Positions 14,801 to 27,537 of a DNA stretch of 64,000 nt are shown in pieces. The translations under genes and the position numbers were made by a program. This DNA comes from Caprimulgus europaeus (lineage: Eukaryota; Chordata; Aves; Caprimulgiformes; Caprimulgidae). The notes under the pieces are model-generated. The model had not been told where the DNA came from. It was given only the letters and a program-made list of their open reading frames with translations, and searched no databases. The stretch is from NCBI GenBank assembly GCA_907165065.1, contig OU015529.1:6435054-6499053 (forward strand). Reading direction: 5' to 3'. Position 1 is the stretch's first letter, and the number at the start of each line of letters is the position of its first letter.

Positions 14801-15800
14801 AAGTTATGATGAAGTTCAATTTGAAAAGGAAAAAAAAATCTAAATATATAAGAAAAAAATAACCAAATCATTAGTGCAGTAATTATGCTTTTAACAGTTG
14901 CATTCTGAATCCAGTTACTCCTCTAATAAATGTTGCCACTGGGAGAGAAGCTTAAGAATTTTTAAAAGTAAAACTAGGGCAAGTCCTAGGAAAGCAGTCA
15001 ACAGCTATATTATGTGGTCCTATTTCTATCTGTTTCACTGCCTGTCAGTCTCAAAGCTAAATTTCATGAGAATTTATTTAAAAAAAAAAGAATAAAATGA
15101 GAAAACAAGACAAAGGGAAGATTTGAAGAAAGGTTTTAAACAGCACAATAAAGTGCAGACATTTACAAGGTGTCTGAAAAATGATGAAACCTTGGGAAAA
15201 TACATAAAGATATTTGTCTGAGCTTATAAAATGTAGAAGTTGGAGGCTGAAACTACAGACAAGGCAGGGAAATCATCCAACATGATACTGAAGGAAAGAC
15301 TATTTAAAAAGGTTTTAGCCAGACATGCATAGTGTAAGCGAGTGGTTAAGCTTTTAGTCACTTAGCTGATTAAAAAGAGGTTTTGTTATAAATTATGTTT
15401 TTCATAGAAGAATTTACATCCTCTTTAGTACTCCCATGGATGCATATTAAAATTCATTTTGTTATAGTTTGTCACCTTTCTCTTTGGGCAGCCAACGTAC
15501 CAGCTCCTGCACTCCCATTAACTTACACCTTTCCTTTCAGAGAGGCTGTTTCTAACATTTTGTAAAATGCCTCCCTTAACTTTAATACAGAGAAAATGTG
15601 CAAGCCCAGAGTGCCTGAAGCCTTCATCGTGGAGCCAAACTCCACCACATTACAGACTATATACCAGAAGAAAGGCTCTGCCCCACAAAGCTCGCACTGG
15701 CATCAAAGGATAGATAAGTGAATACAGGCAAGAGACAGCTGGGCAGTATTGACAGCCTCAAAAAGGAAAAGTTTCAGCCCATGCAGAATAGCCTACAATA

Positions 15801-15826
15801 TTCATTGACTCCCAACAGTCAATGAA
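15801..15826. repeat. Perfect 10-base inverted repeat
   Basis: The arms ttcattgact (15801-15810) and agtcaatgaa (15817-15826) are perfect reverse complements around a 6-base spacer (cccaac). No open frame, T-run terminator or other signal accompanies it. In a window this size, a 10-base hairpin can easily arise by chance. Confidence 0.6.
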
Positions 15827-16342
15827 ATCCAACCATTTTGCACCACAGATATGAAGACCACTACCACAAGACAACCACCAAAAGGGTAGCAGTTCAGCTG
15901 GTCACCAACTCAGCTTGCTGACAGCACGTTACCTTAATTTGATGCTTTGAACTGGCTTCACAGGGACTGCAAAACACAATTCAAGAGCATGCTTCAAAAC
16001 TCCCTCTTGCTGTTTTTCAGAGCTGCCCCTAAGGTGGATGGTCTACAGTGATGACTTCTCACATCAACATTGGCCCAGCAGAAAAACAATGTTAGCAACA
16101 GGAGGAAAGACACCTATCCAAATGGTACTGAGCCTTGGAAGAGTCAAAACTAGAGTGTTGTTCTTGCTAGTAAGTAAAAAAAAAGAGCAAACAGGACAAG
16201 TCTGTTCTAGAGCTCAGCCTCCATCTCAAACACTTCCTCATATGGAGGGGGAAGCAAGAGGCTCACTGATGGTAACCACCAGTGTAGGCATGTTGAGAAT
16301 CCCAGTAAGGGCAATAAGTTTGCTTTTATTTAACACAAGAAC

Positions 16343-16374
16343 CTTTTTCTTTTTTTCTTCTTTTTTTTTTTTTT
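16343..16374. repeat. T-rich simple tract
   Basis: Thirty-two bases are nearly all T with a few C, ending in a run of 14 T. The reverse strand reads as an A-rich tail. No identifiable retrocopy is attached to it. Confidence 0.7.
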
Positions 16375-19345
16375 GTGCAAAATATTTAGATACCAAAGCC
16401 ATGGCTGGGTAAAGAGGCAGATGTAAATATCTCCAGATGACTGAAGAGCATAGCTGTGTCAAATGTATTGATAAGAGGGTTTTATACACTATCATCCCTG
16501 TTCCACTCCTCCCCCTACTCAAGTACGGGATTTTCTTTTGATTTAAGCATTGTGCACAAGAGATTCAGTAAAAATCCATGTCATAAACCAGGGGAAAAAA
16601 AAAAGTCTCTCAAACACAAGGGTAGCAGGAGATGAGCAATCGAGGTAATCAATGGTTCTTGAACAGGCACTCTAACTGTCTTTCACTATACAAACTAATT
16701 TGAGGGTTGTATGCCAGATTTTGGAGTGGGGCAAGGAGTGACAGCCATTTAAAAAACTATTTTAACTTAAACACCCACGTGTTACGTAATTTCCGTGGCT
16801 GTATAACTCCTGGAATACCAAAATTTTGTAATATTGCAATGGAGAAGGAGTTATGTCCATTTTCCTCCTCTCTTGCTGGTTTTTAACAATAATTGACTTG
16901 CCCCTGCTGGAAACTCTCCTGAGCTGTGGAAGGGGACTCTCACCACTCCACCTATGTCGGGTAATTATGAAGTGCAGTGGGTAATTACTGAAAACTTGTT
17001 ACACTTTCATGGTTTGAGACATCAGTGGCTGCAGTGAAAACATTCCTTTTTAAACTCAGTTGTTACTTTTTTTCCACAATGAGCAGCACGTTATTGGCAA
17101 CGGGCAAAGCTTTGTCCTCTCAAGATATAGGATTTTAACTAAAAGCAACCTCTAGAAAGCAATGCTAATAAATGTATCACAATCAAGTACTCTATAGAAA
17201 TTATTATGTATAACATAGTGGCACACTTTGTTGTTCCTGAATCAGCTATCTTGTTCTTTTCTGTATTTTCATATTTATTAAGTACAAAAAAGAAGTTGTA
17301 AGAGTTTCTTCTTAGAAGATGCACTAGCAGGTTCTTGTGATTAAAACTATTTACTACGCTGTCTTAGAGCTGATACCAGCAACAACCAAGGAACTTGTGT
17401 ACAAGCTACAGCAAGTCTTGTGGCAATTATTGCTGCTTGACTTAATCTATGGAATATTTTTCTGCCATTGATCTTGGCAAAGCTTCTCTTTGAAGACGTA
17501 CTTGCTTTGTTGATGGACTACTACTAGCATGGTCCTTGCCATAGTCACAAAACAAGTCATAAATAAACTGATTTAGGCTGAATATTAGATCCCAATTACC
17601 ATCTCTGCATGTCCTGCATAGAGATGCCCTCTTCTGTGTATTCTGTCAGCATACACGAATAACCTCTGAGCTGGAAGAAAACTCCACAACCAAATTAACG
17701 TGCTTATAAACCAGACATAAAGCTCCTCCGAGACGTATTAACAAATTCAAGTTTGATATTGCAGCAACACAGATACTCAGATTTTGGTTATATGTAACAA
17801 CTGAGAACATGACACGAGGCACTTCCCGTTAGACTATCTGACAGGGAAAATCTGTTTTCTTAGAACTTTATGCTAGGCATAATGAGGTCAGTCTCTTCAT
17901 TGGCCTTTAAACACTGGAATGCCAAACAGAGCTGATAATGAACAAAACCAACAATATCTCTTCATGCACACAGTGGGCTTACCGTTGTGCAACATTTTTC
18001 TCCTTATTAATAATTAAATCTTGTTCAGTCAAGGTAAGATTATTAAAATGTTTGACATTCAAGCTCCATAAACACTATTGCATGGCAATTGCCTGGAACA
18101 AGTAGCCTGAGTGCTACTATTATCACCTTCCTTCTCTGTTGGGCAGTTAGATAATGTCAAGTGAAAAGCCCAGAGGAGGCACAAAATAAGCAAAATCTGT
18201 TAATAGTTGTGGGTCAGCAATGCTAAGTATGAGCATCTCCAAAGTCATAAAGGAGAGCAAGCAAAAGGAAAAGCACCTCCTAGCCATGTTTACAAAGTCA
18301 ACCTTATTGCTGAGCTTGTTTCAAAGCCTGGGCTCTCAAGAACAATTGATTTTCACCGGGGTCTGTGAAATACAGAGTTCGACATTCACATCCGCCTAAG
18401 GCTGGAGAGTCCAGACCCAGGACCCAAGTGCATGACCCATCTGTTATCAGAGACATCAAGCAACTTACAGATCACATACTGGAGACACAAGTGAAGGAAA
18501 ATAGAAGGCAAAACTGAATCCTTGGAATAGAAAGTAAGGCAAGTCAATTCATAATCTGAATTAAGTGACTTGTGTTGAAGTATTGATGTCTGAGGATTTC
18601 TTTGATTCCTCAAAATATAAGAGCTACTATGTTGGTTCTAACGTTTTAGTAAATTAAAAAAATGAAAAAGTGTGCTGGAGAAGAAAAGAATTTGGGGATC
18701 TATTTTACACAATCATGGGATTTTTAGGATTGTTATCCTGCATGTTTAAAATCATCAATCTTCAGAGCAAAAAAAATCCAGTTCAGCTAGCGTGCGTGGT
18801 TATGCTTATGACTTAATTTGCAGTGTCAAGCCCTCACAAATATTCCTCTGTCCTAACTCTATAAAACACTAAAACAGAAAAAAAAATACCTTAAATGCTG
18901 TTTTCATGCCATCCACAGCATTTGTGGAAGTCAATAGGGTTTAATAGCCATGGGGTTTAACAGTCTATTCAAAGAGCAGTACAAAACTCTGTGTTGTCTT
19001 TCAAGTGAAGTAAATGCTAAAATGAGGCAAAAGGCCTTATGTGATATTCCCATCCTTTTTTCCCCCCTAGGAAATTAGTAGGAGATGCAAGACTTGCTCA
19101 CAGGTTTGTTTGCTCTAGGTGCTGCCCTCAAGTTTTCTTTCCTGCCATCAGCACTTCAAAACAGCCAGGGACACCTATGACTGTTCCTGTACTCACTGAT
19201 GGGCAGCTCATAGTCTTGCCTTTTCATCTCCAATTAAAAATAGTTACTGTTTTCTTCTCTTCCTGCTTCTTTCCCCTAAATTCCTTTTGTAGTGAAGAAT
19301 GATTTTTTACATCCTACTTCATCTTCCCTAAACTTGATGTACAGG

Positions 19346-19402
19346 TCTAAGGTTTTGGAGACATGGTAGGATACATACAGCTCTAAGATTTTGGAGACGT
19401 GG
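19346..19402 (+). repeat. Two-copy 21-base direct repeat at the CR1 border
   Basis: Copies at 19346-19366 and 19382-19402 differ at two positions and lie 36 bases apart. The second copy runs into CR1 sequence (the segment before the 'ggaacaggctgcccaggga' block). The first copy may be a local duplication of that CR1 edge made at or after insertion. This origin is inferred; the repeat itself is plain in the sequence. Confidence 0.55.
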
Positions 19403-19559
19403 AACAGGCTGCCCAGGGAAGTCATTGTCCCTGGAGGTATTTAAAAGATGTGTAGATGTGACACTTAGGGACATGATTTAGTGGGCATGGTGGTGTTGGG
19501 TTGATGGTTGGACTTGATGATCTTAGAGATATTTTCTAACCTTAATGAACCTATGATTT
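19400..19559 (+). mobile_element. CR1 retrotransposon, 5'-truncated 3' end
   Basis: This is a short 3' fragment of the avian CR1 non-LTR retrotransposon. Blocks recognisable from the family include ggaacaggctgcccaggga, the Trp/Leu-rich end of ORF2, the GTTGGGTTGATGGTTGGACT block, gatgatcttagag, and a worn terminal ATG repeat (cctatgattt). It closely resembles the copy at 35397-35511, including the tgtagatgtg and gttgggttgatgg segments, so the two probably belong to one subfamily. Only about 160 bases remain, as is usual for CR1, whose copies are mostly cut at the 5' end. It encodes no functional protein. The left edge is uncertain by about 15 bases because of the adjacent direct repeat. Confidence 0.9.
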
Positions 19560-19625
19560 CAAAATACAAATGAGGAAAGGGTGTGTTTAATGGTCTGGCA
19601 AAAGTAATGAAATAGTAAGAGGACT

Positions 19626-19648
19626 TATATATATATATATATATATAT
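19626..19648. repeat. (TA)n microsatellite, about 11 units
   Basis: An uninterrupted alternation of T and A runs for 23 bases. No coding sequence is nearby. Confidence 0.95.
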
Positions 19649-20811
19649 TTGGCATTGCCCTAGCTAAGTCAATTAGTATCGTATGAAATTCAGAAACCTA
19701 GAAGTTTTCTATTAAATTCCCATTTCCCATTTATAAGCTCATTACATTCAAAAGGGCTGGTATCACAAGAATCCAAAGGCTCCGCAGTGTTGAGGACTCA
19801 ATTTTGTGTACAGTGGTAGCTTCCACAGTTTGGGAGAAACATTACCTTCAGAAGCTATTACAGAGGCATCTAGTAAGAACTGAGTAAATAATAGTTATTG
19901 CTTTAGATGTTGTGGTACTTCTAGTTAAGAGTTATAGCGCAGCTATATTGAAGAGTAAAACGTGACAGAACAATAAAGCAAAACGAGTCCATTATCTCAA
20001 GTAAAGATGTCTATAATTTCTCTCAGGTTTTTGTTCAATTCTGAAAAATACAGTGGGTGAGTAAAAAACATCTCCCAAACTTGTATTTTCATCATCAACA
20101 ACCTTAGCATTTACACAGTCATTTTCATCTCTAAAGCACTTCATGCACATTAAAGCTGTTAATCCTTGCCGCACTCTTGTGAGTAAAGGTTATTACAGTC
20201 ATCCACTTCACCTCAAAGGAATAAAGGGTTGATCTCTGCAGGCTGACCTGCCAACTGACTCAATGCTGATCTCATTTACAGCCCTGGAGGCAGTGGTGTG
20301 CCCATATAGACATGCTCCCCCTCACACCACCCTCCTTGGCATGGTTTCTTCCCAGCCCTCAGCACACACCATGGGTTGCACAGGAGGAAAGGCCCATGAC
20401 CAAGTACTTCATCTAAAGCTTCTTATGTACTAATCCAGGGAAAAATCACCTTGTATATCCAATAAATCTGCACCAACAAATAATGATGCTGGTGTAAGCA
20501 AGACAAGAGGTATGCCTCTCTGAAATCCCCCTGAGCCAGCACTTTATTCTCGCTGCTCTTGGCTCAGAGGTGGCAGCGAGGGAGGAGAATGAACATGAGT
20601 CTTGAACCAGCTCTGCTCCATGATGATCACTGTGCCAAATAGTTGCTGTGAATGACACCTGCACAGATCCTGCCCCGAGCAGCCCTGAGGTGCAGCCACG
20701 CTGCTGCTTCCTACCAAATGAACCATCTGAGCCTGTGGGCATTGACCTGCAGAAGGATTACTCATGGTCTGTGTGTGCACTTGGCCTGACAAGAAGGTAA
20801 AATAAAATGGA

Positions 20812-20839
20812 TTGGGGGTTTTTTGTTTGTTTTTGTCTT
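20812..20839. repeat. T/G-rich low-complexity tract
   Basis: GGGGG is followed by T runs broken by single G, the same class as the other T/G tracts in this window. Confidence 0.55.
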
Positions 20840-21077
20840 CAGGCATAGTCACTGCCAGCAGAAATTCAGTTCCCAGTTCAGGATCAGAGCTCATGTCACA
20901 TCAACCTCCACAGCTCCATGTTCATGGCAGGTTGTATGCTCTTGCCTCTGCTCTTTTTAGTGCAGCAAAGCCTTGAGCCCACTCCCATTTTTACCAGTAT
21001 CTTTTTGGGTCTGTTTGAGCTAACTGTATAAAAAGTTTTAGATAGTTCCTTAGTTAAACACATAGCTCAAAAACCAA

Positions 21078-21590
21078 ATGGCCAGGAAGGGAATACCTGT
21101 AAGGGAACAGTCCATGTCCTGGCACCCAGGGCAGCATAGGTTCACCTGCTCACCAGCACCTTGCAGGGACAGGTCAGTTGACATGCATGGGGATCACTGC
21201 AAGTGTGACATGCCATATTGTCTTTGTCAGAAACACATCCCTCAAATCTTCCTTTCCAGAACATTGTGTTTGTACTTGAAGAATACAGTGCTAACAATGA
21301 AGGCCTTAAGGTGGCAAGGTGAAGTGGAAGAATCAGGCTTGCAGTTAATCAGAAGTTTCAGGGGTTTCAAAGTCTCATTATATCCCAAGTTAAAATTATT
21401 TATTTCTTCCCTTTTAGAATTTCTGTTAGGCCAAAACCAGTCCAGATCCCCAGGAAGAGATACTGAGATCTGCATCGAGCTCTTCCCAGGGTCTGCCAGA
21501 GGTTTTATCTGGAAAGCAGAGCTCTGCCTTGGATTTGAAGCTGTATTTGCAGTTGCAGTGCCTCGAAAAAAATATTTCAAGCTTAAATAA
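21078..21590 (+). other. 170-codon open frame, probably not a gene
   Basis: This is the longest ATG-started frame outside repeat sequence. Its product would hold several Cys/His residues in the first third (around residues 45-58) and no recognisable domain, signal peptide or membrane segment. The opposite strand is also open over most of the same stretch (21242-21580, 112 codons), which points to a local shortage of stop trinucleotides rather than selection for coding. No TATA-like promoter, splice structure or close polyadenylation signal was noted. It could conceivably be a lineage-specific small gene or an old exon, but chance is the simpler reading. Confidence 0.2.
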
Positions 21591-23570
21591 GCATTTTGGG
21601 ATGAAATTTGACTGTTAGAAGAATTCAGACTAGGGCCTCTCAGAACACAGGCAGTGCTCGCTCATTTCTCCTTTCCTGCTTATTCATTTTAATTCCCTAC
21701 ACTGTTTAACTTTTAATTTTTTTCTCCTCTGGGGACAGAAACAGAAGAGTTTTTTAATGGTTGATTCTTTCCCTTCCTTCTTTTACTCTGTATAACTAAA
21801 CCAATGGCAACTTCAGGACCTTGCAAGACTGAAATAATAATTAACACAAAGAACTGAAGCACCAAGCTAAGAAGCAGGAAGGACAAGTGTTTAACACTAT
21901 CTGCTTCTTGTCTAAAGACAAACAGATTGATTTTTAGGATTTACCTTCACAACACTTTGAACTGTAATGAAGTAACTTTGTTTTATGAGACATTGATCTA
22001 ACAATCCAAGTAGGATGTCACTGTTTAAATTCTGCTGGCTGAGCCACCTGGGTGTAAAAGTTTATTTTAAATCTCAGTATTCAGAGTGCAGTCCATACAT
22101 TGCTTTGCTTCTATAATTTCATATAGGCTTGTACACTGAAGACAAAAAAATTTGAACCTAAAATATTCCTAGTGAGCTGCAATGGAAGAATCCAGTTTAA
22201 TTTCTATACTGACTGGGCAAGCAAAGATTTGCACAAGGCAATATGCAAATGTCAGATGGAGATTATCCATTCCTTACAGTATGGAGGCCTGAGTTTTGTT
22301 GCATGGCACAAAGATATAAAATGCTTAAAATACTATCACCAAATTATGTATATGGTGATTGAAACCTGACAGAAACCATGTGCTTGAGGGATCAATACAA
22401 TTGTAAAAGAAAAGATACAGGAGAGAGAAACTCCATACCGGTTATGTTAACAATTTTCTTCTCAGTTTTTCCTCTGCTTCACATTTATTCACTGGATCCA
22501 GGTTCACAATGGGAGATGATCTTTAATAACATACCAGTGGACAAAGCTTCTCCTCTTCTTGTTAAACTCATGATATGCTATTCTGTTGTCCACTGTGTAT
22601 CTGCATTTCCTACATTTTTTGGCAGCACTCAAAGGTCTTATCTGTGACACTTAAGCTGCCTGTTCAAGACTGATAAGAAATTTACTTTGCCTGGGAGAAA
22701 ATCTAAAAGGAAAGAGATAAAACTTTTGGATTTCTATTTTTTTCCCCCAGGGTATTAAAGTGGGGGGAAAACTTCTGTCTTTAGTACTGAGAATTGCCTA
22801 GCTTGCTTTAAACACACCTTTTCACCAATGTTCAATTAAAAAGTGTAAATTTTTTGCTTGTTTTACCCACTTCAGAAGAACAATAATAAAAGGGCATTGC
22901 TCTAATTCCTTACATCAACTTTTCTAACAACCAGTAACAAACAAGCAGTAAAAATATGCTTAAACTCTCACATTTGAAGCATCATTTTCTTGGGGTGGAC
23001 TTAGAGCATTCAGGAGAATGGACCAATTTAGGTGAAGGGACACTGCAATCAAAGTCTTGCCCATAGCTCTATCTCTATCAAGTAATGGATAGAGCCATCA
23101 GACATAGCCTTGATTTAGTAAGGGAGAGCTACATACCAGTTTAACTTCAAACACATGACATGCCAGGAAGTTAAAGCCATTAAAAACATGGAAAGTAGAA
23201 CAAATTTTTTTTTCCTCAAAACAAATTTTGCCTAATAACAATCTAATAAACATACAATTTCTACTATACTTTAAAGGTCTGCTAAAGAACTCCAGTTGGC
23301 CGATAGGTTTTGAAAACAGGAAAGAAATTAGTTTTAGTAAGAACTTCCATTCAAAAATTAAGATTCAGTTTTGGTTAAAAATTTCATATTTCCCTTCATG
23401 TTTTGGTGATAGTGCTTACTGAATCACTTTTTGGATGAAAAAGTATATTTAGATTTTAGTGTTAACCTTTTACATGAAGAAAGAAAGTAGGGAGGGAGAA
23501 TGTAGTATTTCTTATATTTATCTCAGATGATCCTATAAGGAACGGTGATACTTTCTGACTAGCTATAGTA

Positions 23571-23612
23571 AAAAAAAACAACCACCCAAAAAACCTGCCA
23601 AAAAACCACAAC
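23571..23612. repeat. A/C-rich low-complexity tract
   Basis: A runs of 6-9 are broken by CC, CCC and CAACAA. It has the same composition as the tracts at 31270-31341, 33001-33032, 35533-35579, 38528-38586 and 44994-45050, and is the complement of the T/G tracts. Confidence 0.6.
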
Positions 23613-24544
23613 AAATCTTTATGTAAATTAACAAAGAATTTGCTAGAGACTCAGCTAGCTTCCTACACATACACAGATATCCATTTTGGTATTCTAGTAA
23701 ACAGTCCTGTAGCTGGTTTATATAAGGACTTACCTGACTAAGAAGGCATGTTCCAGAAAGAAAAGCTGTTAACTTTGGTTTGTGCTGTGATACCTGTAAT
23801 GATTAATGTTCTACAGCAATTGTTCAGAAAGGCTTATACTGTGAAACAGATAAAACAATATGTAATTACAAGTTTTGTTCTGTCTGAAATAAAACCCCCT
23901 TCCAGTCTCCCCACACAATCCTATTTGTTTCCCTTGCAGCTTTTGTTTCCTGCCCAAATATCCAAATTAATCATTTTCCTTCAAACATAAACATTATTAA
24001 AATCGCCACAAAGCAGAACCTGAGAAGTGTTCCAGTTGGCTTTTCATTCTCAAGATGGATTTAGCAAATCTCAGCATAAAACATCATATCTGCTATGCTA
24101 AGCTTTGTGAAATGGACTGCGAAAAATAGGCAACAACAAAACAGAATCATTGCAAATACTTACACATATACTTTTCAAGAAGATATAGTGTAGCTCTCCA
24201 TCTTACTGAGATTCATTAAGCTCTCTTAATTGATGACAGATGGAGAACAAGTTAAACTAGTGTACAGCTTAAAGTGAAATCAGCCATTACCATGACCCTG
24301 TATAGTCCACAAAGAACTCTATCATTAAGACTATTTTTTTAAAGTTTTTATTAAGCTAAGAAAAAATTTCAGTTTTAAATGAATATACACTATTATTCTC
24401 CTACTGCGCCTGGTTACAGAATGCATTTATTATATTAATCTGTTTACTTATCAATAAAAGCACTATGAACAGAAAAAGCTGTCAGAAACTCTGGTTTATG
24501 TACATTGTTTTCAACCACCCATGGTTGAAAGGGAAGAGAATTAT

Positions 24545-24606
24545 GGGTTGGGGGTTTTTTTGGTTTGTTTTTTTCTGGTTTGTTTTTTGGTTGGTTGGTT
24601 GGTTTT
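24545..24606. repeat. T/G-rich tract ending in (GGTT)n
   Basis: About 60 bases consist almost wholly of T and G. They begin with GGGTTGGGGG, pass through T runs of 6-7 separated by GG or G, and end in about four GGTT units. Open frames across it give Phe/Gly/Trp-rich peptides and are artefacts. Confidence 0.8.
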
Positions 24607-25951
24607 TAAACAGCCCAAGAAGCATAATCATTCATGTGTGTTTTCTGGAGAGCAGAGTATATCTCAAAGGATAGGTGAGGAGTATCTAAGTATACATGCT
24701 GAGCAGTAGCATGACAGAAAGAAACAGCGTATTCAGGACATTCAATCTTTCTCAATGTCAAAGATGCTATGGATGGAAGAGGTACCAAAATTAGCCTCTT
24801 ACCTATGGGTTAGGCCTAAGGCTCTTTGACAACATAATTTGGGATGTGCACGCTGCTGCAGCTTGGTGGAGAGACAGAGACCTTCTGTCTCTCATGCAGC
24901 CCATCTGGCGTCTCCCACAAGCACCGAATTCACTTATCCAACACAAACAAGTGAATAAGCCCTGTGTGTTTAATACATCACAGAATTTCATTTTAAAGGG
25001 AACTGAAAAAAAAAAATAGGAAGGAAGGAATCAGTCTGACTATTTATACAACAAACTGTGCACTGTTCTTGGTCAGGGTTAAATTGATGCACCAGTATTA
25101 TTTGCACACTTTGCTGACTGGCAAAGGAAAAGAGAAACTAACTCATACAAATTCAAACTAAGTAAGTGAATATGGGTATTTTATCCTTACAAAATAGAAT
25201 AAATTCAAGTGGTTTATTCAAATTAATACTATTATTCTGGCAGTCACACCTCAATGCCTAAATACTAGTTTTGGGGAAGAAATCCACATGCATCTTGGTC
25301 AACAAGACAGAATTCCTTTAAAAAAGAAAAAAGTTAGATTTTTTTCCCCTTTTTCTTTGAATGGTAAGCAAACAAGCTGCTAATTCAGCTGCAAAAATAA
25401 ACCTTGCAAATGTATGAGGTCATCTGGTTTGATGATGCATTCAGTCATAGGTGTACAGAAGCTCCAAACTTCAGACCAATGGATTGATTCCCTTCTCATT
25501 CAATGTTTAGGAATGTTGAGACATAATTGGTCATTAAAGGCCTATTTCTGAATGCCATGATAGCTGTATGCAAGAGTAAGGAATAGAATTATTTATTTAT
25601 TTTAAAGCCTCAATTATTTAAATCACCTTAGGATGTGAAGAATCTTCACTTCCTTTTCTTTAAGAAATAAAAAAATTGAGCCTTGGAACTCCCAAAAAGA
25701 GCTTGATTCCTATGGGCTGCAAAGTAGAGAGCAAATATAGGGGTAAAACAAGGACAAATTTTCTTTTTTTATGCTTAAAAACCTTAACCGTAACTTCTTT
25801 ATATTTGGGGGGTTTTCATAATTACTGCAAGCAGGTTACAGGTGTAAAGTATTAAAAGCAATCTCTCACCACAGAAAGTTTGCTCACCAGATATTTGCAT
25901 GGCAAAATGATTTTATGGCTGTGACTATATCCCTGTGGCTGTGATTGTGTG

Positions 25952-25973
25952 TATATATATATATATATATATA
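25952..25973. repeat. (TA)n microsatellite, 11 units
   Basis: A perfect TA alternation of 22 bases is preceded by a short TG-rich segment (gtgattgtgtg), a common compound (TG)(TA) arrangement. Confidence 0.95.
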
Positions 25974-27033
25974 ATACATGGGCTGTAAAGACTGCTGGTT
26001 TATCAGGAACATAACTCTGTTCACACAAATTTCCTCATCTTCAATGAAACACATGCATTCATAGGCCAAGTGCTGGACATCTTTAACTTATTTGAGAGGT
26101 TGTGTTCTTTTACAGGACCAAATCATCTTCCAGGATGGTTGATTAACACTTTACCCACCATACTGTAAACATTCTGGAGCCTTTCAGCAGGACTCAGTGG
26201 TCAGAGGCATGTGATTAATAGACTTATTACACATTTATTTGGCTTTACAGGTTTTCCTATATCAGAACACACTATATTATCATGAGGTTGTTCCATGTAG
26301 TTTTATACAAGATGGTTCTTAACAGATAAGGGCAATGATCCTATTCTAGCTCTTCCCAATGGTCAGCCAACATCATGAAGGATTCAGTCAAGTCATTATT
26401 CTCTTAAAAGCGTAACGTGAAATCAAGGATGGAAGTCTGGTTGTGTAGGAAAAAATTACAAATATTAAAAAAAATTAAAAATCAACATGAAATACCTCAA
26501 AAGTAAACATACACAAGAAGTATACACTGAATTTCTGTAGAAATTACTGTTTTGGCTCAGGTTAGCAAAATCTGTATCACACACTGTGCAAATGGCAGCT
26601 GAATTGATGTAGTTGGCAAGCCTGAGGCAGTTTCATAGGTAAAAGAATACATTCCTTCTGTATTATAACTAGATCAGTGCTTTGTAGCTTATTTCTTTGT
26701 ACCATTATACCATTTCCTCCCACTTATTCATATGGTCTTATAATCACCATCATTAAGTGATTAGCACTTAAAACTTCAGAGGAAGAACATTCAGAATTCT
26801 AGCCAAAGTTCCTCTACTCTATTGTTATTTGCAACACAATGTCAACTAAAATTTTAGTCATCATTATTCTTTAACAAGGAGGCAGTTTACTGACAGTAAG
26901 AGCTGGGACTGGCATGTTTGTAGTACATCTAAGTCATCTATACTCTGTTTACCATGGTACAGAAAGTACCATATATATATTATTGGCCTTTTATAACTTC
27001 AGCAAAAATAATGGTCATTTAATTAAATAATAT

Positions 27034-27537
27034 GTGTCCACTTCTGGAGCCCCCCAACACAAGAAAGACATGGACCTGTTAGAACGAGTCCAGAGGAGGC
27101 CACAAGGATGATCCAAGGGCTGGAGCAGCTCTGCTGTGAGGACAGGCTGGGAGAGTTGGGGCTGTTCAGCCTGGAGAAGAGACGGCTCCGGGGAGATCTT
27201 ATAGTGACCTTCCAGTACCTGAAAGGGCTACAAGGAAGCTGGGGAGGGACTTTTGACAGGGCAAGGAGTGACAGAACAAGGGGTGATGGCTTTGAACTGG
27301 AAGAGGGGAGATTGAGATGAGATGTGAGGAAGAAATTCTTCACTGTGAGGGTGGTGAGACCCTGGCCCAGGTTGCCCAGAGAAGCTGTGGCTGCTCCTCC
27401 CCGGAAGTGTTCTCGGCCAGGTTGGATGAGGCTTTGAGCAACCTGGTCTAGTGGAAGGTATCCCTGCTGATGGCAGAGGGTTGGAACTGGATGATCTTTA
27501 AGGTCCCTCCCAACCCAAACCATTCTGTGATTCTATG
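27034..27537 (+). mobile_element. CR1 retrotransposon, about 0.5 kb 3' fragment
   Basis: This 5'-truncated avian CR1 copy starts in the part of ORF2 beyond the reverse transcriptase domain and runs to the element's true 3' end. Forward translation shows the family block [17 protein letters not shown] (within the open frame 27108-27320). After that the frame closes, as in the similar copy at 55010-55546, so this subfamily has a non-coding 3' part. The 3' region holds gcccaggttgcccagagaag, the caacctggtctagtggaagg block and the terminal attctgtgattctatg repeat. The element ends at about 27537, just before aaacatcccc. Exact target duplications are not expected for CR1 and none was noted. The two minus-strand open frames across it (27023-27523) are antisense shadows. 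Confidence 0.95.

Larger units (their letters stand above)
1..19399. other. Unique AT-rich non-coding DNA, no gene recognised
   Basis: All six frames are broken by stops at the density expected for AT-rich DNA. The longest open stretches are about 125-135 codons (for example 2502-2909, 7255-7632, 7826-8209 and 16038-16412). They are either low-complexity (Phe/Gly-rich translation of T/G tracts) or resemble no protein family I know. No pair of open frames flanked by credible splice sites stands out. The segment contains a G-quadruplex motif near 2.5 kb, T/G-rich tracts at 2.5, 2.8 and 4.85 kb, a T-rich tract at 16.34-16.37 kb, and a small inverted repeat at 15.8 kb. The rest is plain unique sequence. 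Conserved regulatory elements could be present, but they cannot be recognised without an alignment. Confidence 0.6.
19560..27033. other. Unique AT-rich non-coding DNA with TA repeats
   Basis: No gene was recognised. The segment holds two (TA)n microsatellites, T/G-rich tracts at 20.8 and 24.5 kb, and an A/C-rich tract at 23.57-23.61 kb. A somewhat GC-richer patch at 20.2-21.6 kb carries the longest open frame outside repeats (170 codons, listed separately). No dispersed repeat could be named here. Confidence 0.55.

Noticed and set aside
27023-27523. 166-codon minus-strand open frame
   Set aside because: It is antisense to a plus-strand CR1 whose orientation is fixed by its 3' terminus and its translated ORF2 block.
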